Shown in pieces: positions 9,845 to 17,418 of a stretch of DNA of 64,000 bases. The notes beneath the pieces were generated by a model. It ran no database searches and was not told where the DNA came from. It saw nothing but the letters and a program-made list of their open reading frames with translations. How positions within the stretch are numbered: position 1 is the first letter of the stretch; each line of letters starts with the position of its first letter. Position numbers and translations under genes: made by a program. The DNA is from Arthrobacter sp. ISL-48 (lineage in GTDB: Bacteria; Actinomycetota; Actinomycetes; Actinomycetales; Micrococcaceae): assembly GCF_018613805.1 (NCBI RefSeq), contig NZ_JAGGPL010000014.1, forward strand, positions 33,623 through 97,622, read 5' to 3'.

Positions 9845-10473
9845 CGGACCGGCTCCTTGTGAGGTTGTGGCGTTCCCGGCAGGCGCAGCATGTCGGTGGC
9901 AAAGGGCACCAACTGCATCAGCCTGTCCGCGAACGCTTCGGGGTCGAGCGGTTCGGCGCCCTCGATTATCCATGTGTTGACGAGGGTTGCCCCGCCGCCA
10001 GTGATGAAGGCGGCGTAATCGTCTGCAGCCGGTGGGCCCAGGGTCTGACCGAACATCTCCTGCACGAGCTGCCTGTTGATGGGAATGAGCAGGGAGGTCA
10101 GTGCTTTGTTCAGCGCGAACGCACAGGAACTCGTCAGGACCGCCCGGTAAAACGCCCTGTGGTCCGCGAAGTGTTTGACCAGGGCCAACGCTCCACCCCG
10201 TCTCGTCGATGCACCACCGTTGTCCGCAATGCGCGGCAGGAGTTCACGCTTCGCGAGATCGAGGGCAGACTCGAGCAGCAGCTTGTCTCGATCACCGAAG
10301 TGCTGGTAGACCACAGGGCGGCTGACATCTGCGGCTTCGGCGATGTCTGAGATGGGAACAGCAGCAGTGCCGCGCTCGCTGACCAAGGTGACTGTGGCCT
10401 GCATCAACGCAGCTCGCGAACGCCGGATGCGGCGGTCCCGGATCGGGGCATCTGGTGTGGAATTTGAGTCCAT
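9841..10473 (-). CDS. TetR family transcriptional regulator
   Basis: 210 aa. The N-terminal helix-turn-helix (about 38-62) reads ISDIAEAADVSRPVVYQHFGDRD, the canonical TetR recognition region. The C-terminal ligand domain is variable. ATG 10473 is preferred over ATG 10509 because a TAGCAT box lies 7 bases before it with a TTGCCA box 17 bases further up, giving a leaderless transcript. A 10-bp palindrome lies in the promoter spacer, consistent with autorepression. The stop overlaps the start of the CocE-type hydrolase. Inferred: the regulator senses the substrate or product of that hydrolase and controls both genes. Confidence 0.93.
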   Translation of the reverse strand: MDSNSTPDAPIRDRRIRRSRAALMQATVTLVSERGTAAVPISDIAEAADVSRPVVYQHFGDRDKLLLESALDLAKRELLPRIADNGGASTRRGGALALVKHFADHRAFYRAVLTSSCAFALNKALTSLLIPINRQLVQEMFGQTLGPPAADDYAAFITGGGATLVNTWIIEGAEPLDPEAFADRLMQLVPFATDMLRLPGTPQPHKEPVR

Positions 10474-10480
10474 ATCCGAG

Positions 10481-10509
10481 ATGCTATACACGTGTAAATT
10501 AATTGGCAA
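10481..10509 (-). promoter_or_regulatory. tetR promoter with palindromic operator in the spacer
   Basis: On the minus strand, TTGCCA (10509-10504), a 17-base spacer, TAGCAT (10486-10481), 7 bases, then ATG. The spacer holds the perfect 10-bp palindrome TACACGTGTA at 10487-10496. A repressor bound there would cover both promoter boxes. That this is the TetR operator is inferred from its position. Confidence 0.65.
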
Positions 10510-10939
10510 GTGTCAGGAACTGCAAAGGCAGTAACAATCCGGACTTCGGCAAGGCAATTTTCGTGGGTGGCACAGACCGCAACCGGAGTGCCACGCACCC
10601 GAAGGCGCAGCGCTGCCCGGCTTTCGGTTCATACTTCGCAGCGCAGGGTGAGCGGTCTATTGCCCTCCAAGGCAAAAGCTGACCTCGCATGAACGAATGC
10701 GTGCGCCCGGCTTTCGTTCCGTTGCCCCATATTTCGCTGTGTTCCCGAGTGTTTCCTGGTGAGTCTGGATTGCTCCCCGCGACGCCCCATGCAGCGCCGT
10801 TACGCACGGTTTCCCTCGATTGCACTGCATGAACCCTGCACTTCTGCCGCGGATTCATCTCTGCTCTGATGGTGGACACGGGCCAGCCGGCCTGAATCTA
10901 CTCCTGAAGGTCCGCACCCCAAGCGCAGAAAGTATCCCC
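10510..10939. other. 430-bp leader region upstream of the sulfur operon, no convincing gene
   Basis: Contains an imperfect hairpin (GTGGGTGGCAC at 10563-10573 with GTGCCACGCAC at 10588-10598, one mismatch). GCCCGGCTTTCG is directly repeated at 10615 and 10705. GAACGAA/TTCGTTC inverted arms lie at 10691-10697 and 10713-10719. A 26-codon ORF at 10789-10869 contains one Cys codon and could be a leader peptide, but it has no clear promoter or ribosome site. No known riboswitch was recognised. A long leader before a sulfur-limitation operon suggests attenuation, which is an inference. Confidence 0.4.
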
Positions 10940-12028
10940 ATGAAAAACCTGCTCCTACCCCGAACAAGCATCTCCGCTGCGGCCACGGCAGCTGCCGTGG
11001 CTGCAGCGGTGACGGTCTCCCTGGTGGTGTCCGGGTGTGGGGGTCCAGCGACGGCAGAGGCAGGCGGCGGAAGTGCAGCCGGCGGACGGGAAGTGAAAAC
11101 CGTCCGCTACCAGGGCTCACCCAACAATGTCTCGTTGCTGGAACTCGCAGAGGACCTCGGTTACCTCGGCGACGTCAAGCTTGAGTGGGTCAGCAACACC
11201 ACAAGCGGCCCGCAGAGCATCCAGTCCGTCGCCACCAACCAGACAGACGTCGGGGGAGCCTTCACCGGAGCCGTGATCAAGCTGATCGAGGCGGGCGCGC
11301 CGGTTCAGGCCGTCATCAACTATTACGGCGAGGACGCCCAAACCTTCACCGGCTACTACGTGGAGGAGGGCAGCGCCATCCGGACTGCCAGGGACCTGAT
11401 CGGCAAGAAGATAGCCGTCAACACCCTCGGCGCCCACCACGAAGCCGTCATTACCACACACCTGAAGAACAGCGGGCTGACTCCCGATGAGATCAAGCAG
11501 GTGCAGCTGGTGGTGGTCCCGCCGAACGAAACCGAAGTGGCCCTCCGCAAGAAGCAGGTCGACGCCGGGACCCTGGGCGGTGTCCTGCAGGCCAGGGCGC
11601 TCGCCGAGGGTGGCGTGCGGGCCTTGTTTACGGACATCGGAGTCCTCGGCGGTCCTTTTGACGCCGGACAGTACGTCCTCCGTAAGGACTTCCTGGCGCA
11701 GAACCCGGAAACCAGCCGGACGGTAGTGACTGGAGTGGCCAAGGCCATCGAATGGGAGCGCACCACCGGACGAGAGGGGGTTATTGCCAAGTTCGAGGAG
11801 ATCCTTGCCAAACGGGGCCGCAATGAAAGTCCTGAAGCCCTCAAGTACTGGAAGAGCGTCGGCGTGGCGTCAACGGGCGGGCAGATCCAGGACAACGACT
11901 TCACCCGCTGGGCCGACTACCTGAAGTCAGCCGGCATCGTCACGGGTGAGCTCGACACAAACAAGCTCTACACCAACGAGTTCAACAGCCTGGCCGCCAC
12001 GGCGTCGGCCTCAACCTCGAAAGGATAG
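10940..12028 (+). CDS. ABC transporter substrate-binding lipoprotein (sulfonate/nitrate/taurine type)
   Basis: 362 aa from ATG 10940. The signal peptide ends in lipobox VSGC with the lipidated Cys at about residue 33. The mature part has the SsuA/TauA/NrtA fold features: VRYQGSPNNVSLLELAEDLGYL at its start, then the NVTDVGGAFTGA-like segment and the NTLGAHHEAVI and PPNETEVALRKKQVDAG stretches. The frame stays open upstream of 10940, but those residues lack signal-peptide character. It leads an operon with its ATPase 2 bp later, then permease, a TauD/AtsK-type dioxygenase and an FMN monooxygenase. This points to uptake of organosulfur compounds (sulfonates or sulfate esters) from outside the membrane. 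Confidence 0.9.
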   Translation: MKNLLLPRTSISAAATAAAVAAAVTVSLVVSGCGGPATAEAGGGSAAGGREVKTVRYQGSPNNVSLLELAEDLGYLGDVKLEWVSNTTSGPQSIQSVATNQTDVGGAFTGAVIKLIEAGAPVQAVINYYGEDAQTFTGYYVEEGSAIRTARDLIGKKIAVNTLGAHHEAVITTHLKNSGLTPDEIKQVQLVVVPPNETEVALRKKQVDAGTLGGVLQARALAEGGVRALFTDIGVLGGPFDAGQYVLRKDFLAQNPETSRTVVTGVAKAIEWERTTGREGVIAKFEEILAKRGRNESPEALKYWKSVGVASTGGQIQDNDFTRWADYLKSAGIVTGELDTNKLYTNEFNSLAATASASTSKG

Positions 12029-12030
12029 CC

Positions 12031-12912
12031 ATGACTCCCAAAATCAGTCTCAAAAACGTCACCAAGGAGTTCATCGTCCGGCAGGGCGGCAGAGGCGCGC
12101 GCCGGAACGGCGAACCTTCCGTCCTTACGGCGCTGGATAGTCTCAGCCTGGACGTTGCCGACGGCGAGTTCCTCACCCTCGTGGGCCCGAGCGGCTCCGG
12201 AAAGACCACACTCCTTGACCTACTTGCCGGGCTTTCCCGCCCCACGTCCGGGAAAGTCTTGGTGGACGGGAAGGAAGTGGCGGGACCCGGGGAGGACCGG
12301 GCGGTGGTGTTCCAGCAGTACGCCCTGTTCCCGTGGCGCACAGCGTCGGCCAATGTCTCCATCGGCCTTGAGAACAAAGGCCTGTCCCGGAAACAGCGCG
12401 CGGAGACTGCCAGCCGGTTCCTCGATCTGGTGGGCCTGGCCGGTTTTGAGGACCGCTACCCTCATGAACTGTCCGGCGGTATGAAGCAGCGCGTGGCAAT
12501 CGCCAGAAGCCTCGCCTATGAGCCGGACGTCCTGCTGATGGATGAGCCGTTCGCCGCCCTGGACGCCCAGACCCGCGAGCAGCTTCAGGACGAACTCCTG
12601 CGGATCTGGAAAGCGACGGGAAAGACGATCGTGTTCATCACGCACGGGATCGACGAGGCTGTGTACCTCGGCCAGCGCGTGGCCGTGCTCAGCGCCAGGC
12701 CGGGCAGGCTCAAGGAAATCGTGGACGTCAATATCCCCGACCGCGACGGCGACGCTGACATTCGCTCGCATCCCGCCTTTGTGGAGCACCGGCACCAGGT
12801 CTGGTCCCTCCTGCACGACGAGGTCCGCCTGGCCCAGGACTCCGGCCACCGGAAGATCCTCCCGGACGGCACTGCCCCCGACGAACAGCCACGTGAAAGG
12901 AGCGCAGCCTGA
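12031..12912 (+). CDS. ABC transporter ATP-binding protein (SsuB/TauB family)
   Basis: 293 aa. Walker A GPSGSGKTT at residues 52-60, Q-loop VVFQQYALFPWRT, signature LSGGMKQRVAIARS, Walker B DVLLMDEPFAALD and switch His in FITHGIDEA. The FPWRT variant after the Q-loop is characteristic of the nitrate/sulfonate/taurine subgroup. The insertion RQGGRGARRNGEPS after the first strand is basic and slightly unusual. Its stop overlaps the permease start (TGATG), so translation is coupled. Confidence 0.94.
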   Translation: MTPKISLKNVTKEFIVRQGGRGARRNGEPSVLTALDSLSLDVADGEFLTLVGPSGSGKTTLLDLLAGLSRPTSGKVLVDGKEVAGPGEDRAVVFQQYALFPWRTASANVSIGLENKGLSRKQRAETASRFLDLVGLAGFEDRYPHELSGGMKQRVAIARSLAYEPDVLLMDEPFAALDAQTREQLQDELLRIWKATGKTIVFITHGIDEAVYLGQRVAVLSARPGRLKEIVDVNIPDRDGDADIRSHPAFVEHRHQVWSLLHDEVRLAQDSGHRKILPDGTAPDEQPRERSAA

Positions 12913-13847
12913 TGGCTACCGTCCTTACCGAAACAGAAGTCCAGACCAAAGCAACTGCACTGAAACCCGACACTGCACCCCCGTTAAGGAGTGCCGCCGT
13001 CGGAGGTTCCGCTCCAAAGACTCCCAGCCAAGGGGGCCGGCAAAAGGTGGCGGAAGTGCTTGCTGCCCTGGCCGGCCGCGGAGGCCGTGCCGGGTGGAAT
13101 TCGCTGGCCATCCTGCTGTTCCTGGCACTCTGGGAAGTGGGGCCGCTGTATCTGGCAGGTTCGTCCACCCGCGTGTTCCTGCCACCGCTGCACGAGGTGC
13201 TGGCGGCTGGCGTGAAGCTGGTGCAATCAGGCCAGCTGCAGAACCACCTGCAGGCGAGTCTCTCGCGCTCAGTGTCCGGCTTCAGTATCGCGGTGGTGTC
13301 GGCAGTGGTGCTGGGGCTCCTTATCGCCTGGTACAGCTGGCTGAACTCCCTCCTGAACCCGTTGCTGGAACTCTTCCGCAACACGGCCACCCTGGCCCTG
13401 CTGCCAGTTTTCACCCTGTTGCTGGGTATTGGCGAGGAATCCAAAATCACCATCGTCGCCTACGCCGCGTTCTTTCCGGTCCTGCTGAACACCATCGCGG
13501 GCGTCCGGACCGTGGATCCGCTGCTCATCCGGGCCGCCAAGTCCCTGGGGCTGAACAGCTTCCGGCTCTTCCAGAAAGTGATCCTGCCGTCCGCGGTCCC
13601 CACCATTTTCACCGGCATCAGGATGGCCGGCACGTCGTCCATCCTGGTGCTGATCGCGGCGGAGATGGTCGGGGCGAAGGCCGGACTGGGCTATCTGATC
13701 GTCAATTCACAGATGAGCTTCCTCATCCCGGACATGTACGCCGGCATCCTGACCGTCTCCTTGCTGGGGCTGCTGGTGAACCTGCTGCTCGTGTCACTGG
13801 AACGGCATTTCTCCCGCTGGCGCACCGCCGTCGGCTCAACTTCTTAA
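12912..13847 (+). CDS. ABC transporter permease (SsuC/TauC family)
   Basis: 311 aa. The first ~70 residues are hydrophilic and Ala/Thr-rich, longer than usual. About six membrane spans follow, the first near residues 65-85. The family EAA loop appears as IRAAKSLGLNSFRLFQKVILPSAVPTI at about 200-226 and contacts the ATPase. The C-terminus (RHFSRWR) matches the positive end of this family. The start overlaps the ATPase stop, and a dioxygenase gene follows after 33 bp. Confidence 0.93.
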   Translation: MATVLTETEVQTKATALKPDTAPPLRSAAVGGSAPKTPSQGGRQKVAEVLAALAGRGGRAGWNSLAILLFLALWEVGPLYLAGSSTRVFLPPLHEVLAAGVKLVQSGQLQNHLQASLSRSVSGFSIAVVSAVVLGLLIAWYSWLNSLLNPLLELFRNTATLALLPVFTLLLGIGEESKITIVAYAAFFPVLLNTIAGVRTVDPLLIRAAKSLGLNSFRLFQKVILPSAVPTIFTGIRMAGTSSILVLIAAEMVGAKAGLGYLIVNSQMSFLIPDMYAGILTVSLLGLLVNLLLVSLERHFSRWRTAVGSTS

Positions 13848-13880
13848 AGTGTCCCCCTCTGAACTGCAAAGGAAACAACC

Positions 13881-14831
13881 ATGACCGTCATCACTGAAAC
13901 CAAGCTCCAGTTCACCAAGCTGGGATCCCGTATCGGCGCCGAAATCCGGGGGCTGGACCTCAGCGCGGACCTCAGCGACGCCACTATCGCGCAGATCCGG
14001 GAAGCCCTGAACGTCCACAAGGCCCTCGTCTTCCGGGAAGCAAACGTGCTCGACGACGACGCCCAGGTACGCTTCGCCAGCCGCTTCGGCCCGCTCACCA
14101 ACGCCCACCCCACGGTGGCGTCGGTGGACGGCAAACCAGCCGTTCTCCCGGTAGACAGTGAAAACGGCAGCGCCAACAACTGGCACACCGACGTCACGTT
14201 TGTGGTGAACCCGCCCCAGGCCTCCACTCTCCGCAGCATCACGCTGCCCGCATATGGCGGCGAAACCCTGATCGCTACTTCGGCCGGTGCCTATCAGGAC
14301 CTGCCGGAGGAACTGCGCAACTTTGCGGACACCTTGTGGGCCATCCACACCAATGACTACGACTATTCAGTACCCAAGAACCTGGAACACGCCAACGCAG
14401 AGGAACGCCGCAAGGAGTTCACCCGCATCTACTTCGAAACGGCCCACCCTGTGGTGCGGGTGCATCCGCTTACCGGGGAAAAGGGATTGTTTATCGGCGG
14501 CTTCGCCCAGAGGTTGAGGATCGTCGGCCTGTCCAACACCGAGTCCAAGGATATTCTCCGGCTGCTCCAGGCCTACATCACCCGTCCGGAGAACGTACTC
14601 CGGGTGAACTGGGAACCGAACCAGCTGGTCCTGTTCGACAACCGCATCACCCAGCACTACGCGCCGGATAACTACGACGGCCAGGCCCGCCAGCTCAACC
14701 GGGTGACCGTGGCCGGCGACATCCCGCGCGGGGTGGACGGGCGCAGCAGCACGTCCGTCAAGGGTGATTCGTCCGCCTACTCTGAGACGGTTGTCCTTGA
14801 CGAAGCCGCGTTCTCGGGGGTTCAGCGATGA
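13881..14831 (+). CDS. Fe(II)/2-oxoglutarate dioxygenase, AtsK/TauD type (alkylsulfatase or sulfonate dioxygenase)
   Basis: 316 aa. The iron-binding facial triad is visible: His102 and Asp104 in NWHTDVTF and His259 in RITQHYAP. Arg274 (NRVTV) is the likely 2-oxoglutarate carboxylate ligand, 15 residues later as in TauD. The stretches IHTNDYDYS and AGDIPRGVDG resemble the alkylsulfatase AtsK branch more than taurine dioxygenase, judged from memory. The reaction would hydroxylate the carbon next to S or O-S, releasing sulfite or sulfate in the cytoplasm. A good ribosome site (AAAGGAAAC) precedes ATG 13881, and the stop overlaps the monooxygenase start (ATGA). The choice between sulfate ester and sulfonate substrate is unresolved. 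Confidence 0.9.
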   Translation: MTVITETKLQFTKLGSRIGAEIRGLDLSADLSDATIAQIREALNVHKALVFREANVLDDDAQVRFASRFGPLTNAHPTVASVDGKPAVLPVDSENGSANNWHTDVTFVVNPPQASTLRSITLPAYGGETLIATSAGAYQDLPEELRNFADTLWAIHTNDYDYSVPKNLEHANAEERRKEFTRIYFETAHPVVRVHPLTGEKGLFIGGFAQRLRIVGLSNTESKDILRLLQAYITRPENVLRVNWEPNQLVLFDNRITQHYAPDNYDGQARQLNRVTVAGDIPRGVDGRSSTSVKGDSSAYSETVVLDEAAFSGVQR

Positions 14832-16168
14832 CCGAGCCCAGGCAGCTTCACCTCAACGCATTCCTGATGAGCACGGGCCACCACGAGGCATCGTGGCGGT
14901 TGCCGGAGAGCAACAGCTACGCGGGGACGGACGTGGCGCATTTCCAGCGGCTGGCGCAGACAGCAGAGCGCGGCAAGCTGGATTCCATCTTCTTCGCGGA
15001 TTCGCCGGTCCTGCATGGAAATGTGGCGCAGCGGCCGTATGGGGGCCTGGAACCGACGGTGCTGCTTGCCGCGATAGCGGCCGTCACGGAGCGTATTGGG
15101 CTCATTGCCACAGCTTCCACCACGTACAACGAACCGTACAACCTGGCTCGACGGTTCGCTTCCGTGGACCAGATCAGCGGAGGCAGGGCGGGTTGGAACG
15201 TGGTGACCACTGCCGGGGATGCGGCGGCGAAGAACTTTTCCCTGGCCGGTCAGCCCGCGCACTCTGAACGGTACGAGCGTGCCGCGGAATTCCTGGATGT
15301 CGCTAAGAAACTCTGGAACAGCTGGGAGGACGACGCGATCGTGGCGGACAAGGCGTCCGGTGTCTGGGCGGACAGTTCCCGCGTGCACCAGGCCAACCAT
15401 GCGGGCCGGCACTTCCAGGTGGAGGGTGCGTTGGATGTCCCGAGGTCCGCGCAGGGGCACCCCGTAATTGTGCAGGCAGGCTCGTCGGAAAACGGCAAGG
15501 AGTTCGCCGCCCGGTATGCGGAGGCCGTCTTCACCGCGCACCAGACTTTGGCCGATGCCCAGGCTTTCTACTCAGACCTGAAGCAGCGGACAGCCGCAGC
15601 CGGGCGGGACCCGGAATCAATCAAGATCCTGCCCGGCATTGTTCCGGTCATCGCCTCAACGGAGGTGGAGGCGCTCCGCCTCGAGCGGGAGCTCGACGAG
15701 CTCATCCTGCCTGAGCACGCACGCAACCAGCTGGCCGGGGTACTGCGGGTTTCAGCGGACTCCCTGAAGCTGGACGCCCAGTTGCCGGCTGACCTCCCGT
15801 CGGAGGATGACATCGAAGGCGCCAAGAGCAGATACACGCTGATCGTGAATCTCGCACGGCGGGAACGACTCACCGTGCGGCAACTGATCGGACGGCTTGG
15901 TGGGGGTCGCGGTCACCGGACGTTCTCCGGGACGCCGGAACAAGTGGCGGACGCTATCCAGGACTGGTTCGAGGCTGGAGCAGCGGATGGTTTCAACATC
16001 ATGCCGCCCGTGCTGCCCTCGGGGCTGGATATCTTCGTGGACCAGGTAGTCCCTATCTTGCAGGGCCGCGGTCTCTTCCGGCGGGAGTATTCAGGGCGGA
16101 CCCTCCGGGAGCATTTTGGACTGGCCAAACCGGCCAACTCGTCCAGCAGGCTGCCGCTCCTGGTCTAG
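14828..16168 (+). CDS. FMN-dependent LLM-class monooxygenase (NtaA/SnaA/DszA family)
   Basis: 446 aa. The sequence opens with LHLNAFLMSTGHHEASWR and continues with FQRLAQTAERGKLDSIFFADS, diagnostic of the NtaA/SnaA/DszA/SoxA group of reduced-FMN monooxygenases. SGGRAGWNVVTT and FSGTPEQVADAIQDWFEAGAADGFNIMP are further family blocks. Members include DszA, nitrilotriacetate and pristinamycin enzymes and sulfonate/sulfone monooxygenases. Such enzymes need a flavin reductase, and none is encoded in this operon. Coupled by ATGA to the dioxygenase and followed by a strong terminator, so it closes a five-gene sulfur-acquisition operon. Confidence 0.9.
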   Translation: MTEPRQLHLNAFLMSTGHHEASWRLPESNSYAGTDVAHFQRLAQTAERGKLDSIFFADSPVLHGNVAQRPYGGLEPTVLLAAIAAVTERIGLIATASTTYNEPYNLARRFASVDQISGGRAGWNVVTTAGDAAAKNFSLAGQPAHSERYERAAEFLDVAKKLWNSWEDDAIVADKASGVWADSSRVHQANHAGRHFQVEGALDVPRSAQGHPVIVQAGSSENGKEFAARYAEAVFTAHQTLADAQAFYSDLKQRTAAAGRDPESIKILPGIVPVIASTEVEALRLERELDELILPEHARNQLAGVLRVSADSLKLDAQLPADLPSEDDIEGAKSRYTLIVNLARRERLTVRQLIGRLGGGRGHRTFSGTPEQVADAIQDWFEAGAADGFNIMPPVLPSGLDIFVDQVVPILQGRGLFRREYSGRTLREHFGLAKPANSSSRLPLLV

Positions 16169-16189
16169 GGCAAGTTGAACGAAAAGAAA

Positions 16190-16231
16190 GGATGCCCTCC
16201 CCGCTCCAGTTCACGGGCGGGGAGGGCATCC
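16190..16231. terminator. Strong bidirectional terminator
   Basis: A perfect 15-bp stem (16190-16204 with 16217-16231, 12-base loop) is flanked by AAAGAAA on the left and TCTTT on the right. It can stop the sulfur operon from the left and the VOC gene from the right. Confidence 0.9.
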
Positions 16232-16246
16232 TCTTTCAGGGCCGGG

Positions 16247-17044
16247 CTACTGTGATTCTGCGGCGTCGGGCCCGTTGTCTGCAACGATCTTGAACATTGC
16301 GCCTGTGGGGTCCGCCAGCGTAGCCAGGCGTCCGAAGGACGAGTCGTCTGGCCCGTCGATGACGGCTGCTCCCAGGGCTACGGCTTTTTCGATCGACGCA
16401 TCGGCATCCTCTACCGAAAAGTAGATCTGCCAGTTCGACGGAACCTCGGCGGGAAGATAGCCCGAGGCGTCCATGATGCCGGCCTTGGCGGAGTCGCCAG
16501 AGCCCAGGGTGGTGTACCGGAACTCGGGGGAGTCGCTCATGACGTCCGTGTCCCAGCCGAAGACGTTCTGGTAGAACGTCACAGCGGCGTCGTAGTCCTT
16601 GGTGTGCAGTTCGTGCCAGGCTGCCGCGCCCGGTTCCGCGACCAGCTCGTAGCCCCGCATCTCACGCGGCTGCCAGATGCCGATCGCCGCGCCGGTAACG
16701 TCCCCGAAGACGGCCATATGGCCCTGTTCCGGCACGTCCATGGGTTCCAAATAGACCTGGCCGCCATGGGAGGTGACGGCGGTCGCTGTTGCAGCGGCGT
16801 CGTCCGAGCGGAGGTAAGTGGACCAGACGTCCGGCATACCCGCCTGGTCTTCGTCCTTCTGCATGATGCCGGCAACGGTCTTGCCGTTCTTGCGGGCCGT
16901 GATGTAACCGCCATACTTTTCCTGGTCACCGGCTTCAAATTCCCAGCCGAACAGCTCTCCGTAGAAGTGCAGGGCTTTCTCAGTGTCCGATGTCATGAGG
17001 TCGATCCAGCAGGGTGCGCCGGGTGTGATGTCGGGTGAAGGCAT
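16247..17044 (-). CDS. VOC family protein (two glyoxalase-like domains)
   Basis: 265 aa with two tandem vicinal-oxygen-chelate modules, roughly 8-128 and 138-258. Each opens with the fold's typical CWIDLMTSD...ALHFYGELFGWEF and WHELHTKDYDAAVTFYQNVFGWD. Each ends with a PTGA/VTGA-type strand. This double arrangement is common in actinobacterial glyoxalase/bleomycin-resistance-like proteins of unassigned function. ATG 17044 follows the ribosome site AGGAGCC. It is monocistronic: the terminator at 16190-16231 lies just downstream, and the tRNA-Ser hairpin lies upstream. Metal ligands cannot be assigned with confidence. Confidence 0.88.
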   Translation of the reverse strand: MPSPDITPGAPCWIDLMTSDTEKALHFYGELFGWEFEAGDQEKYGGYITARKNGKTVAGIMQKDEDQAGMPDVWSTYLRSDDAAATATAVTSHGGQVYLEPMDVPEQGHMAVFGDVTGAAIGIWQPREMRGYELVAEPGAAAWHELHTKDYDAAVTFYQNVFGWDTDVMSDSPEFRYTTLGSGDSAKAGIMDASGYLPAEVPSNWQIYFSVEDADASIEKAVALGAAVIDGPDDSSFGRLATLADPTGAMFKIVADNGPDAAESQ

Positions 17045-17178
17045 AGTGGGCTCCTGGTTCTCTGGGCGGAAGGCTGTCCGCCCGCATTTGAGTGGGTAGT
17101 GGAGACAGGAACGACCCTATGCCCAGGCACTGACAGTTTCAACGGAACAGCAGGTAAAGAGATGGAATTAAAACGAGA

Positions 17179-17215
17179 AACCCCGGCGCACCAGCCATGC
17201 TGGTGAACCGGGGTT
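17179..17215 (-). terminator. Terminator of the tRNA-Ser transcript
   Basis: AACCCCGG (17179-17186) pairs with CCGGGGTT (17208-17215), with an inner CACCAG/CTGGTG stem. On the minus strand it begins 7 bases after the tRNA 3' end and is followed by TTTCTCGTTTTAATT. Confidence 0.85.
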
Positions 17216-17222
17216 CCATTCG

Positions 17223-17310
17223 CGGAAGGTAAGAGATTCGAACTCTTGGTACGGGGTTACCGCACACTAGTTTTCAAGACTAGCTCCTTCGGCCGCTCGG
17301 ACAACCTTCC
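17223..17310 (-). tRNA. tRNA-Ser (anticodon UGA)
   Basis: 88 nt. The acceptor stem GGAAGGT/ACCTTCC carries discriminator G. The anticodon loop is CTTGAAA with UGA, on the stem CTAGT/ACTAG. A long variable arm is present, and the T-arm contains GTTCGAATC. CCA is not encoded. Length and long variable arm are class II, as expected for serine. Confidence 0.97.
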
Positions 17311-17418
17311 CTAACCAGTAGTGTTTCATAGGCAGTTGGCTGCAACAAAACAGAGTCTGGCGCGCTTCCGGTGCACACTGGTTCTGGGGCACGAATCAGC
17401 TAGAAACGGGAGTTCTCC

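Noticed and set aside
8276..9862. 528-codon plus-strand ORF
   Set aside because: It is antisense to the CocE-type hydrolase, whose catalytic motifs are intact on the minus strand.
10820..10939. Forty-codon upstream extension of the sulfur substrate-binding protein
   Set aside because: It would place hydrophilic residues before a clear lipoprotein signal peptide that starts at ATG 10940.
12542..13897. 451-codon plus-strand ORF
   Set aside because: It is an out-of-frame reading across the sulfur ABC ATPase and permease, with Arg/Pro-rich text and no family pattern.
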